Source: Marsupella aquatica
Taxonomy: Eukaryota; Marchantiophyta
Length of the DNA stretch: 64,000 bases
Direction: 5' to 3'
Assembly (NCBI GenBank): GCA_973895155.1
Contig: OZ316894.1
Span: forward strand, 2,108,001-2,172,000
In this document: positions 26,701 to 35,955 of the stretch, one piece after another
How positions within the stretch are numbered: the first letter of the stretch is position 1
Layout of the letters: each line of letters opens with the position of its first letter
Position numbers and translations under genes: made by a program
The notes under the pieces: model-generated
Told to the model about the DNA's origin: nothing
Seen by the model: only the letters and a program-made list of their open reading frames with translations
The model's database searches: none

Positions 26701-26832
26701 GAAGTGGGTCCCCAAAATTCTTATGTGGACAAAATTTAGGCCACCTCTTGAGGTGGTACTTTGAAGGAACGACTCTCATCCTGTAGGTACATTATTAGAT
26801 GCACTGCCTGAACACCTTTTTTGGTGAGGGGG
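26701..26832. repeat. Dispersed repeat fragment hosting the composite retroelement
   Basis: The segment carries CATCCTGTAGG and CACCTTTTTTGGTG elements and resembles 6318-6450 (CGTCCTGTAGG ... CACCTTTTTTGTTG). It also contains the palindrome CCACCTCTTGAGGTGG near 26744-26759. The retroelement unit begins directly at its right edge. Confidence 0.4.
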
Positions 26833-27372
26833 TGTCGTGACATATAGTATCGTAGCCATATAGTGTATCGAAAACATACAAGTCACCAGCAATGCATATG
26901 TGCAAGCTGCTAGCAACCAACATGCATAGAAAAAGTTCAATCACATTCACAAGTGCCAAGAAAAAGCAACTGAGGTGGTATGTACATAGTGGAGGTATAA
27001 ACCTCTGTATATAAAAGGCGTGATAGAAACAAACGTACTGAAATCAAATCGAAAACCGGCGAGATGCCAAGATCAGTCGGGAGCATCTAACGAATCACTG
27101 TGTGAATTCCGTGTACGGAACCGACGAGCAGCCTCTGAAAAACTCTGTCTCACAGCGATTCAAGAAGAACTGAAGAACGGCAAAGAAAAACATGCCCTAA
27201 GTAGGACCGGGTCCAGGCGTCACACTAACAAACCCCTTTTGCTTCAAGAATAGCCCAGACTCGCTACAAGAACATGACACTAACTCAAGTAGTACATTAG
27301 CCCTAACCATACCTAGCGGGCATGCGAGGGACATGCCGATGTGCACAAGCGGCACTGTCCCTCGGCATGACA
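26833..27372. repeat. LTR copy 1, 540 bp
   Basis: The ends are TG...CA. The sequence TGTATATAAAAGG at about 27007-27019 could serve as a TATA box on the plus strand and also reads TTTTATATAC on the minus strand, so LTR polarity is not certain. It differs from copy 2 at about five positions, all transitions. Confidence 0.9.
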
Positions 27373-27374
27373 GC

Positions 27375-27552
27375 TGTCGTGACATATAGTATCGTAGCCA
27401 TATAGTGTATCGAAAACATACAAGTCACCAGCAATGCATATGTGCAAGCTGCTAGCAACCAACATGCATAGAAAAAGTTCAATCACATTCACAAGTGCCA
27501 AGAAAAAGCAACTGAGGTGGTATGTACGTAGTGGAGGTATAAACCTCTGTAT
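27375..27552. repeat. LTR copy 2, left part (178 bp)
   Basis: It is identical to 26833-27010 except for one transition (TACG here, TACA in copy 1). It stops at CTCTGTAT, in the middle of the TATATAAA sequence, where the Ty3 domain begins with a run of seven C. Confidence 0.9.
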
Positions 27553-27591
27553 CCCCCCCAGACCACAGCCAAAAGGAGGGCTGAAGAAAAG

Positions 27592-27968
27592 TCAGATAGC
27601 ACGTGGAGCACAGGAAGGGCAAAACCATAACCCTTCTGGCACCTGGGTAAGTTCAGGCCGAAGGCAGAAAAGATGGTACCCTCCATTGCAATTGTCACAC
27701 AGCAACATCTGGTCAGCATCATCAATTCGCAAACACACTTTGCAAGGGTAGTCCACAGGTGGAATCCAAGTAGAAGTCACAATGGTGGGATCTAGGTTAG
27801 GCAGATGACAAGGGGCACAATTCTTGGCATTGTCAGCAATTGTGCGCCCATCTGCCCCTTGTAACTCTAGCACTCCAGACGGTCGAATAGCTTTAACCCT
27901 GAGAATAGTATGACTGGTAGAGGTGTCCAGGGTGTCGTTAGCTTGCCGCTGCAAGTACACAAAATCTC
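27592..27968 (-). pseudogene. PHD-finger C-terminal module of the Ty3 polyprotein
   Basis: This 3'-most coding part follows the integrase C-terminal region (YLQRQAND ... ILRVKAIRP ... LQGADGR) and ends in a canonical C4HC3 PHD finger: CKVC, then LLCDNC, then YHLFC, then WFCPSC, just before stop at 27592-27594. In host proteins PHD fingers often bind the histone H3 tail, either K4-methylated or unmodified. In chromoviruses a chromodomain occupies this position. Here the inferred role is steering integration or tethering to chromatin. The segment is out of frame with the integrase because of a 1-base loss near 27969 but in the same frame as gag, which argues that the loss is recent damage. Confidence 0.85.
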
Positions 27969-28955
27969 CACATCAAACTTCCTGACCTTGGGCTGAAAAG
28001 TGCCCCCTCGTGTGTGTGCATAACGCAGTGTGTCCCTGTGTTGTGCAATGGCCAAATTCTCCATGGCCATGGGCATAACCCTCCTGAATAGGGCAGCCCT
28101 CTCAGAGATCACATCAGACCAAGTCACAGCTGAATCCAAGTCCACCACCTGAAGCATGTGAGCAGCAATAGCAGAAGGTGGAACTGGGTGACGACCAAAC
28201 AACAAGAAGTAGGGAGAAAAGTTAGACAGTGATGCATGTCTGGACATCCTATACCCCATGGCAATGTAGGGTAAGGCCAGGTCCCAATCTTCCTTGTTTT
28301 TGGTGAGGCAGATCTTTCGAAGACCCTTCTTGCATGTCTGAACCATGCGTTCTGCCAAGCCATCTGCCTGTGGGTGATCTCGTGATGTCCGGCGATGATC
28401 AATGAGGGCCTGATCAAGCAGCTCCTGGAACTCTCCTCTAAACTCTGAGCCCTGGTCAGTGAGACATTCTGCACAAGCTCCAAAACGACTAAGAACTTGT
28501 TGCAGGAATGCCTGGCTGGTGCTACGGGAGGTCTTATCCGGCAATGCCACAAGTTCTATCCACTTGGAGAAATGCTCTATCATGATCATGATGTAGAGAT
28601 TACTCCGAGACGTGAGGGGTAATTCTCCAGCCAAATCACATGACCAGCGATAAAACATGCCCTGAATGGGGAGTGGATGAAGTGTGGGTTGCCGAGATGT
28701 GAAAGAAGTCCTCACCCTATCACACTGTTCACACCGGGCAATAACATCTCGAACCTGGCCATGCATGCCTCTCCAATGATAATGAGGGACCAAGAGGCTG
28801 TAAGTCCTCTTAACGCCAAAATGACCAAGCTCAGAATGTACCTTACGGATAAGGCCAACCCTCTCATGAATGGGTGGAACCACCACTTCCTTGTCTGGCA
28901 AGCAGCGCACGAGATGATCTCCCTTCCACAAGTAGCGCTTGGACCTTTGCTGAAT
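27969..28955 (-). pseudogene. Ty3 integrase
   Basis: It opens IQQRSKRYLWKGDHLVRCLP right after the TGA at 28956-28958. The HHCC zinc-binding domain (H-SELGH, then CEQCDR) is followed by a DDE core: CDLAGELP (first Asp), CLTDQGSEF (second Asp), HPQADGLAERM (Glu). The C-terminal part reads QPKVRKFDV before the frame is lost near 27969. Integrases cut and join cDNA ends into host DNA. The catalytic residues look intact, but the protein cannot be made as one piece from this copy because of the upstream TGA and the downstream frameshift. Confidence 0.92.
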
Positions 28956-29753
28956 TCAGTCTCTCTGGGCAGCAGTAACATGTGTGGGGTACTCCCCATG
29001 CTGCAGAAATCTCAGAGTGTCGCTGTCCTCCCATATGTCCACCACAGGTTGGTCAACAACATAGCATGGCAGCAAAGCAAGATACGTCGATGCATGAAAT
29101 GTAGGCAGGATGGAAACCTGGTCAAAATCCTACCGTGCATCTGAGGAATCATCAGAGGCAATCAAAGGGCTGCGGGACATAGTGTCAGCATTTTGATGTG
29201 TCACACCAGGCCTATGAATTACCTCAAAATCATACTCCTGGAGTATGAGCGCCCAACGAGCAAGCTTGCCAGTAAGCTTGTCGTTGGTCATCAACCACTT
29301 CAAGGGCTGGTGGTCGGTGTAGAGAACAAACCTGGTCCCATAGAGGTAGGGCCTGTAATGTATGACAGCCCACACAACAGCAAGGCATTCACCCTCATAA
29401 GAAGAATAATGACTCTCTGCCTGATTGTTGCTCCTGGATGCATAGGCAATGACGTACTCTTTACCTTCCTCATCATGCTGGCCCAGAATGGCACCAATCC
29501 CAAGGGCACTCCAATCTGTATGTAGCACAAAGACCTTGTTGAAATCAGGTCTTCTCAGCACCGGGTATTCTGAGAGCTTCTCCTTCAAAGTGGCAAATGC
29601 TGCCTCAGCATCTGTACTCCATGTCCAAGTCACATTCTTTTTCAACAAAGCATACAATGGGTGTGCAATGGTACTGAAATCTTTGATGTAGATCCGGTAG
29701 TAATTGCACAACCCAATAAAACTCCTCAAAGTGTGAACATCGGTAGGAGTACG
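28956..29753 (-). pseudogene. Ty3 RT thumb/RNase H and linker
   Basis: After the 1-base insertion near 29754 the frame reads RTPTDVHTLRSFIGLCNYY (RT connection), then RNase H with HTDWSALGIGAILGQ, a central YSSYEGECLAVVWA and the closing ADTMSR. A TAG at 29130-29132 interrupts it. The same frame continues for 57 codons of linker (DFDQVSILP ... THVTAAQRD) to the TGA at 28956-28958 and then into integrase. The order and motifs are standard for Ty3/gypsy; the stops and frameshift make this copy non-autonomous. Confidence 0.9.
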
Positions 29754-29754
29754 T

Positions 29755-30672
29755 GGGCATTTCCAAGATGGATACCACCTTGGCCCAGTGAGCCATGGTT
29801 CCATTTGGAAGAATGCGATGCCCAAGATATACTACTGATCTGACAGCAAATTCACACTTCTTGGGGTGTATCTTTAGGTTCACCTTCTTAAGCCTCATGA
29901 ATAGCTCCTCAAGGTCAAGTAGATGCTGGTCAAATCCTTTGCTGTGGACCAACACATCATCAATGTAGCATTTCAGAAACTCAGCACCTTGAAGAACCTG
30001 GTCCATGACTCTTTGAAAGAATATGGGCGCATTCTTCAAGCCAAATGGCATCACCAACCACTCCCATAGTTGGTTACTGCCATGGAAAGCTGTTTTCTTG
30101 CGGTCCTTTGCAAGCAGCAAAATCTGGTTAAAGCCTTGCCTTAGATCCACAAGAGTGAAGATGTCTGAGTCTCCAATGCTGTCAAATAGCTCCTCTGACC
30201 GTGGCATGGGGTATCTGTCCTGGGGTGTGACCAGGTTCAATGGCCTGTAGTCCCCACACATGCGCTTCTCTGTCCACAATCCACTGGAATCCTTCTTTGC
30301 TGGCATCACTGTAGCTGCCGCAAAATTTGATGTAGATGGTTGAATAAGACCAGCTTCATAGAGCTCTTGGCACCTCTCATCCACCAGCTGCCACTCATGC
30401 TTACTCAAACGGTGTCTCCGCCTGAAGATAGGTGTTTCATCAGCCAACTCAATGGAGAACTGCATAGTCTTGCACTTACCCAAGTCCTTCATAGAGAAAG
30501 CAAACACATTCTCATGCTTGAGGAGCAAATTCAGCAGCTGGTCCTTCTGTCTTTTACTCAGGTGGTTGCCCATGATAAATGTGTAGTTGGCAACACTAGG
30601 AATAGGACCTGATGTACTCGTACTTGAAGAGCCATAAGTGCCAGCCTCTCCACTGTCCAAGCTGCTAGCATG
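29755..30672 (-). pseudogene. Ty3 reverse transcriptase
   Basis: The fingers/palm region includes MCGDYRPLN, then FTLVDLRQGFNQI, WLVMPFGLKNAP, and the catalytic box YIDDVLVHS (YIDD instead of the commoner YVDD/YADD). It lies in the same frame as the protease/MTase part, separated from it only by a TAG (30673-30675). Translation in this frame runs past the 1-base insertion near 29754 into about 48 out-of-frame codons ending at 29605. The enzyme copies element RNA into cDNA in cytoplasmic particles. Confidence 0.93.
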
Positions 30673-32997
30673 CTACTGATAAGGTGATGAGGCCTCTCCA
30701 AGGCCTGCTGTACCTGCTGATCCGAAGTGGTCCACACCATGAAACTCAGAAATAATGTCAGCCGCATTACAAGGGACCTCCTCCCCCCCAACACTTGGAC
30801 TGAAGTGGTGAGTGTTGGACAGAGGTAAGTGCACCTGGTCTGGATGCCATGCAGCAGCACTATGGAGTGGTAAGGCTGGAGCTCCTAATGCTGGAGGAAT
30901 GTACATCTGAAAAAGGATACAAGTGACCAGAAGCCAAGTGAGAGCATTGAGATCCATTACCCTGCCAAGTAAAGCATTCCTGGCCAGCCTGGTGATTTTG
31001 GTGTGACCTGTAGTACCGGGTTGGAAGCCCATAGCCCGTTCTCTCTCCTCAGGACTAGGTTCATCCCATGTACCGGTAGAATGTCGATAAACCAGACCAG
31101 GACCATCACCCTGAAAAGCATGTGCACCTAGAAAGGACACAAATGTAGGCCAAGTAGCACGGGGTTGTTCAATGGTATTGGCTGGATACCAAGGTGCTGG
31201 CTCTTGCCGTGTAACTGGTTGGCAAGAACTGTCAGGATCCAAAATCTGGTCCACTGTAAGGTTAGTGTCCCTGGATGTGTGGTGAAGAGCCATCTCCAGC
31301 AAGGAAGGTGGTGCAAGGTTAGTCCAAAAGTTACGAAGACGATGTGCATAAGAACCACAGTGCACTGCATCAATGAGAAGGGGTGGTCCCAAGTAGTGCT
31401 GGACCACACTGAAATCCTCTTTGACCTGTGGACGCTGGTCAAACTGAGATGGAGTATTCTCAATGATATAACCAACAGCAGGATAAAGGGATTGAGCCCA
31501 GGTGAGAATCTGAACCAATGCTGTGAAAAGGCCAGAACGAGAATCATGTAGTCCAGCACCGTGACCAGCAGCTAAAAACCCTTGGCATTCCCAACCAGCT
31601 ATGATCAAATCAAGGGAGCCAAGAAGGGTTAAGTGCCGGTGCTGGACAAGCTGGATATCTGGAGGAAAGAAAGAAAATGCAGACTTCCATGCACTGTGTG
31701 GAAATTGCTGAGAAAATCGCTCTGAAAATTCCAGCAGACGGGATTCAGCCACTTGCCTTGCACCTGGATCAATATCCACATAGATGTACTGCTTCACCAC
31801 CATGCCAGACTGTAGGAGAGCTTCCAGGCCTATAGAAATGCCACCAAAAAGCTCAAGCAATGTAAGGCCATCTGAAGGAGGAGTCCATGTAACTGGTGCG
31901 CTCAAGATTGGGGCTATGGGTTGTCCATGATGCTGCCCAAGGTCCTCAAATTTGTGCAATGCAGCCACCAAAGGTCCTTGGGCTGCTTGGAGCCGTTGTA
32001 CCACCTCTGGTTGATGATCCACGTTGCTGGAAAGTGCTGCTACACGTGCAGAAGCATGTGCAGTAGCCACCTCATCCTCATCCTCCTCAATCCAATCCTG
32101 CAATGGGTGGTTGACATAGGTAGCTGTGTGCACTGCTTTCAACACACAGTGGTGAGCCATAGGGGTATGGGCACCATGCAAATCAAGTGGAATGTATCCC
32201 AAGTGTGAGCCATCCGTATGCCAATCAACTCTGTAGTATGCATGCTCATGCCAGTTGTCAATGGTAAAACCTGGTGGGAACAAAGCCTCCTGGCCAATGA
32301 GCACATCATACGTAGTGGCATTGGTAACCAAACATCTGACTGGGAAATGCAATTCCTGATCTGTACCTCCATTAAAAGTGAGAGTGAGTAAAGTAGAACT
32401 CTCACCCAGCACATCCTCCACAGTGCCACTAGCAGTCCGAATGTGCCACCTGGATGGCTGTAAATGATCAGTCAGCAGTCCCATCTTCTTGGCAAACTGA
32501 ATGCCCAAGATTACTGGTTGAGCACCTGTGTCTAGCATGACCACCTGAGGAGTGTGACCCTCCAACTTGACTGCTGAATTCCTATTGTCAACAATGGCAA
32601 TGGTGGTGGAAACTAAAGTCCTGTCACTAGGCACCACTTTTGGCAAATGATGAGGTACCTTGTGAAGGGAGTTAGTGTCCACGGTCTTCCCACTCAACAG
32701 CATAGCCAGGAAAGATGGAGCAGCATGACCAGAATCAAGTGTAGCTCTGGTCACACAATCTGCAGCAATACTGTCATCTCTACCACTGGAAATCGGTACT
32801 GGGATAGCCAAACCAGTGGAAGCATGCAATGGAGAAGAAGAAGGTCCAGTATTAACATGAGATTGGACCTCCAAAACCGGTGTCACAGGGGCTGATGAAG
32901 AATGCAGTGAGCCCTCTAGCGCTCTGATGACAGCTCTAGCATCCAGCTGTAAATCATGGCAACTGAAAAGTGGAGTGGTAAGAATCCTTTGTGCCAT
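30673..32997 (-). CDS. Retroelement protease plus C5-cytosine-methyltransferase-like segment
   Basis: This 774-codon open frame holds a retropepsin domain (about residues 140-245, catalytic DTGAQ at 156-160) followed by a C5-MTase-like domain (about 379-692, DNA about 30922-31863). Visible MTase motifs in order are: I, LELFGGISIG (381-390); II, YVDID (406-410); IV, WECQGF with Cys 471 (Glu replaces the usual Pro); VI, IENTP (512-516); VIII, HRLRNFWTN (552-560); and a late block ERAMGF ... RNALLGR (653-679) like motifs IX-X. The order is unpermuted, and FWTN and LLGR resemble Dnmt3/DRM enzymes. The MTase lies between protease and RT. A hydrophobic stretch at about 688-698 (TWLLVTCILF) follows it. 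A TAG precedes the ORF (33040) and another ends it (30673), both in the frame of gag and RT. Activity is not established. Confidence 0.88.
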   Translation of the reverse strand: MAQRILTTPLFSCHDLQLDARAVIRALEGSLHSSSAPVTPVLEVQSHVNTGPSSSPLHASTGLAIPVPISSGRDDSIAADCVTRATLDSGHAAPSFLAMLLSGKTVDTNSLHKVPHHLPKVVPSDRTLVSTTIAIVDNRNSAVKLEGHTPQVVMLDTGAQPVILGIQFAKKMGLLTDHLQPSRWHIRTASGTVEDVLGESSTLLTLTFNGGTDQELHFPVRCLVTNATTYDVLIGQEALFPPGFTIDNWHEHAYYRVDWHTDGSHLGYIPLDLHGAHTPMAHHCVLKAVHTATYVNHPLQDWIEEDEDEVATAHASARVAALSSNVDHQPEVVQRLQAAQGPLVAALHKFEDLGQHHGQPIAPILSAPVTWTPPSDGLTLLELFGGISIGLEALLQSGMVVKQYIYVDIDPGARQVAESRLLEFSERFSQQFPHSAWKSAFSFFPPDIQLVQHRHLTLLGSLDLIIAGWECQGFLAAGHGAGLHDSRSGLFTALVQILTWAQSLYPAVGYIIENTPSQFDQRPQVKEDFSVVQHYLGPPLLIDAVHCGSYAHRLRNFWTNLAPPSLLEMALHHTSRDTNLTVDQILDPDSSCQPVTRQEPAPWYPANTIEQPRATWPTFVSFLGAHAFQGDGPGLVYRHSTGTWDEPSPEERERAMGFQPGTTGHTKITRLARNALLGRVMDLNALTWLLVTCILFQMYIPPALGAPALPLHSAAAWHPDQVHLPLSNTHHFSPSVGGEEVPCNAADIISEFHGVDHFGSAGTAGLGEASSPYQ

Positions 32998-33039
32998 ACT
33001 GGAGGTGAAATGCTCAAGCAGCTCAGGAAAAACAACTCC

Positions 33040-33696
33040 CTATGAAATGTCAGCAGCACCTGGTGGTGGAATGGATGTAGCTGCAGCTCCCTCCCCCCTC
33101 GCCAACAAGGTGCGCTCTTCAGCAAGTGTGAGTGGCTGAAAAGATTGGGGCATGACAGCCCGAGCTCCCCTGGCTCTAGTCATAGGACCAGCAGCAAGAC
33201 CATCAGCTTGTACAATGCGGCGTGTGGGAGCAATACGGGAGGCAGCACTGGCCTGCTGGTAAGCAAAATAGGAAGGGCAGAATGAATCTGAAAATTCTGC
33301 TGTAAGGCCAGGCTGTGTAGCAGAGGACAGCACACACTCACCCATATGAGCATCAAATGGCAAGCCATAGAAAGAGCGGGGTAGGGGTGCTGAACTGTCA
33401 GTGGTGCCTGGGCCAGGGATGGGTTGCACGTGACCAGCCGGTTGAGAAGGACCAGCAGAGGCAGTGGACTTGCCTTTGATGTTGGCAAGTTGGGCACGTA
33501 ATGACTCAACCTCATGAGTCAGAGACTGGAGTTGAGTTGCCTGTGCGTTGTGAGCCTCCTTCTGAGCTGGTTGCTTCTGTTGCTGCTTGGGCAATTTGTT
33601 AGCACTGGATGCTTTGCCACTGGAAGGAGGAGCAACGGATGCTGTAGGAGCCCTCCTAGCTGGTGGGGAAGTGGAAGCAGGAGCAGGATGAGTGGC
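33040..33696 (-). pseudogene. Gag-protease linker region between two in-frame TAG codons
   Basis: This segment continues the gag frame after TAG 33697-33699 and ends at TAG 33040-33042. It begins with a Pro/Ala/Ser-rich stretch, then a Gln-rich run (LPKQQQKQPAQ) and a short heptad-like helix (LTHEVESLRAQL), then a low-complexity part rich in Ala/Pro with basic patches (RIAPTRRI, PMTRARGARAV). I recognise no enzyme. It is probably a spacer of the polyprotein. The absence of an ATG near its start supports original continuity with gag by an ancestral sense codon or readthrough. Confidence 0.6.
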
Positions 33697-34983
33697 CTAC
33701 TGTCGTAGCTGCTTTCTCTCTAGGAATTTGGCAAAACAAACTGCCTCCAAGTGGCCCACTTTCCCGCAAAAATCACAAGACAGGTCCTCAACAACAATAT
33801 CACATTCATTAGCCTTGTGATTGGGGTTACCACAGTAGTTGCAAGATGGCAGCATGAGAGCAGCATGGGCTGGCTTGGTCTTGGAACCATACTGTGGCAC
33901 ACGGGAAGGGGTGGCCAGTGTAGGGGCAGCAGCCTGGTACCTGGATCGCGGTGGACGCGCAATACTGGCCTCATAATGTGCATGGGCCAACTCAAGTTTC
34001 TCAGTAGTGTCATAGACATTGAGCAGGGTGTAGCTGTCTCCAAACTCTGAGAATACTTGCTGCAACACTTGCGAATGGAGAGCTGGTGTGCCCTCCAATG
34101 CGCGAAGATAGCGATGAGCAGCTTCCAGGTCAGTGATGCTCTGGGTGTCTTCCTTCAGCTTGAGAAGCCGGCGATACAGCATTTTCAATGTTTCATCGCG
34201 CTGCCTCACAAAGGTGGCCAACTGCATGATTTTATCAGCACTCTTGATTGGGAATTCCAATTCAAGAACCTGGAAAAACTCAGCCACTGGATCAGGAAAG
34301 GCAGGAGAATCAATGGTGGGATAAATGCCTGATGTAGCCTGTGCCAAGACAGTGGGAGTAACTGGTGCAGTGGTGGGAACTAGAGTAGGAGGGGAAGTGG
34401 CAGGAGCAGCAGCATGGGCTGCAATGGCATTCTGTAATGCCAGTTGTGAGGCAGCCGCAATTGCAGTGGCATATGCAGGGTTAGGCAATTGTGTGACAGC
34501 AAGCAGCCGTTGAGAGTGCTGCTCATACACATCCAAAGCCTCGTGGTGCACATACCTGGCTAGCTGCTTAAATGCAAAAGCATTTGTGAAATTGCTGCCA
34601 TACTTCAACTCCAATTCGTAAACAACAGTGTAGAAAGTGGATTTGAACTCACGCAAAGAAACAGTGCCTGGCCGCCCGCTGAAGCGTTCAATGTGGCCAG
34701 ATGAGTGACTGGCGTCCATGCTGTATGTCGGTGAAGCAGGAACAACCACGGATGCAGAAGGGGTAAATGGCAATGAAGTGATAGCAGGCTTGGGAGTAGT
34801 GGTGAAGCGACCGCCAAATGGAGCAGAAGGATTGCGTGGTGTGGGTGTTGCTGTTGTCTGTGGACGTCGTCGAAATTGCCGAGACTCCAATGAAATTGGC
34901 ACCAATGGTCGTGGATCACTCCGTAAATGGTACCTGGGTGTCGGTGGCGATGTGCTGCTACCTCCTGGCTCGTCGGCTGACAT
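33697..34983 (-). CDS. Retroelement gag with two CCHC zinc knuckles
   Basis: It encodes 428 aa from ATG 34983. The N-terminal part is Ser/Thr/Pro-rich and basic. The middle contains a Gag-like capsid region (GTVSLREFKSTF ... LEFPIKSADKIMQLATFV). The C-terminus carries two CX2CX4HX4C knuckles at 381-394 (CNYCGNPNHKANEC) and 403-416 (CDFCGKVGHLEAVC). Gag forms the particle shell and binds element RNA. The frame ends at TAG 33697-33699 but stays open beyond it into the linker. This ORF is intact in itself. Confidence 0.9.
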   Translation of the reverse strand: MSADEPGGSSTSPPTPRYHLRSDPRPLVPISLESRQFRRRPQTTATPTPRNPSAPFGGRFTTTPKPAITSLPFTPSASVVVPASPTYSMDASHSSGHIERFSGRPGTVSLREFKSTFYTVVYELELKYGSNFTNAFAFKQLARYVHHEALDVYEQHSQRLLAVTQLPNPAYATAIAAASQLALQNAIAAHAAAPATSPPTLVPTTAPVTPTVLAQATSGIYPTIDSPAFPDPVAEFFQVLELEFPIKSADKIMQLATFVRQRDETLKMLYRRLLKLKEDTQSITDLEAAHRYLRALEGTPALHSQVLQQVFSEFGDSYTLLNVYDTTEKLELAHAHYEASIARPPRSRYQAAAPTLATPSRVPQYGSKTKPAHAALMLPSCNYCGNPNHKANECDIVVEDLSCDFCGKVGHLEAVCFAKFLERKQLRQ

Positions 34984-35639
34984 GCTGCATGCTCACCTGG
35001 GTGCCAATGGGAAAGAAACTGACAAGAAAAAGAAATGGCAGCCCCAAGGCTAGGAAATAAAACCCACAAAGGAAACAAACAATGCGAGGCAGAAATGGGT
35101 AGAATGTGTAAGCACGGAGAAACCGTCACCGGAGAAAAAGGACCCTTAAAACCACCAAATTTTCCCTTGTCGCACTTACCTATGTGTATACATAAGCAAA
35201 GCAAAGAATAAGGGAAAACGGGCCCCTAGAACGTGAAAGGAGGGCCCCCTTTACGTGTATACCTCGGGCCCCTTGTGGACCCGGAAACTGGCAGCAAAGG
35301 TATGCAAAAGTAGGTGGGACGGTCGTCGCACGGCGAAGGAGCAAAAAGACCAAAAACTAAAAGAAAAGGACCCCAATTAAGTGTATACACACGGGGGCGG
35401 GGCGTCGGCAGAAAAATGGTCATAGTGGGGACCGGCCGCGGTGCCCTATGCACATGCCCTCATGTGAGTCGAAAGACTCTGCAATCGTCGCGCAGCGGAC
35501 GAGCAACCATGGGGAAAAAGAAACAGAAGAAAAACGGCTTTGGCAAGGGCGAAAGGAAAAGACGAGACCCAAGGCGAGGCGAGGAAAAAGAAAATGGGCC
35601 TTTAAGTGCTCGAGCCCTGCACAGGGCTTTGCGCACCCT

Positions 35640-35955
35640 CCCCCTCCTCTAATGCTGCCTAGGGCCTCGTGCCTGGCAGGACTGTGACTCCCGAGAGGAG
35701 GGAGTCGAATGTACTCCCCCTCTAATGCTGTATTGGGCTTCGTGCCCTCTCTTGGCAGTCTCGCTCCTCTCCTGCTCTAATTAATGCCTCATAGGCCTTC
35801 GTGCCTGGCAGAAGGACTCCTGTGGGAAGGAGTCGTATGTACTCCCCTTCTCCCTCCTGTTAATGCAACATGGGGCTGCGTGCCCTCTCTTGGCACTCGC
35901 TTCCCCCTCCCCTCTTTAATGTGTCATAGGGCCTCGTGCCCTCTCCTGGCACTCG
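35640..35955. repeat. Degenerate ~80-bp tandem repeats in the leader
   Basis: Units share TAATG followed by a (C)AT(A)GGGCCTCGTGCC-like block and CTCTC(T/C)TGGCA, recurring four to five times. Alternate units add GGAGTCG(A/T)ATGTACTCCCC, a small inverted repeat. Copies are diverged, so this is an old feature of the element. Confidence 0.6.

Noticed and set aside
26833-27372. Short ORFs inside the LTRs (for example 27020-27253, with a near-identical copy at 36592-36849)
   Set aside because: They repeat because the LTR repeats; no domain and a position in LTR DNA argue against a gene.
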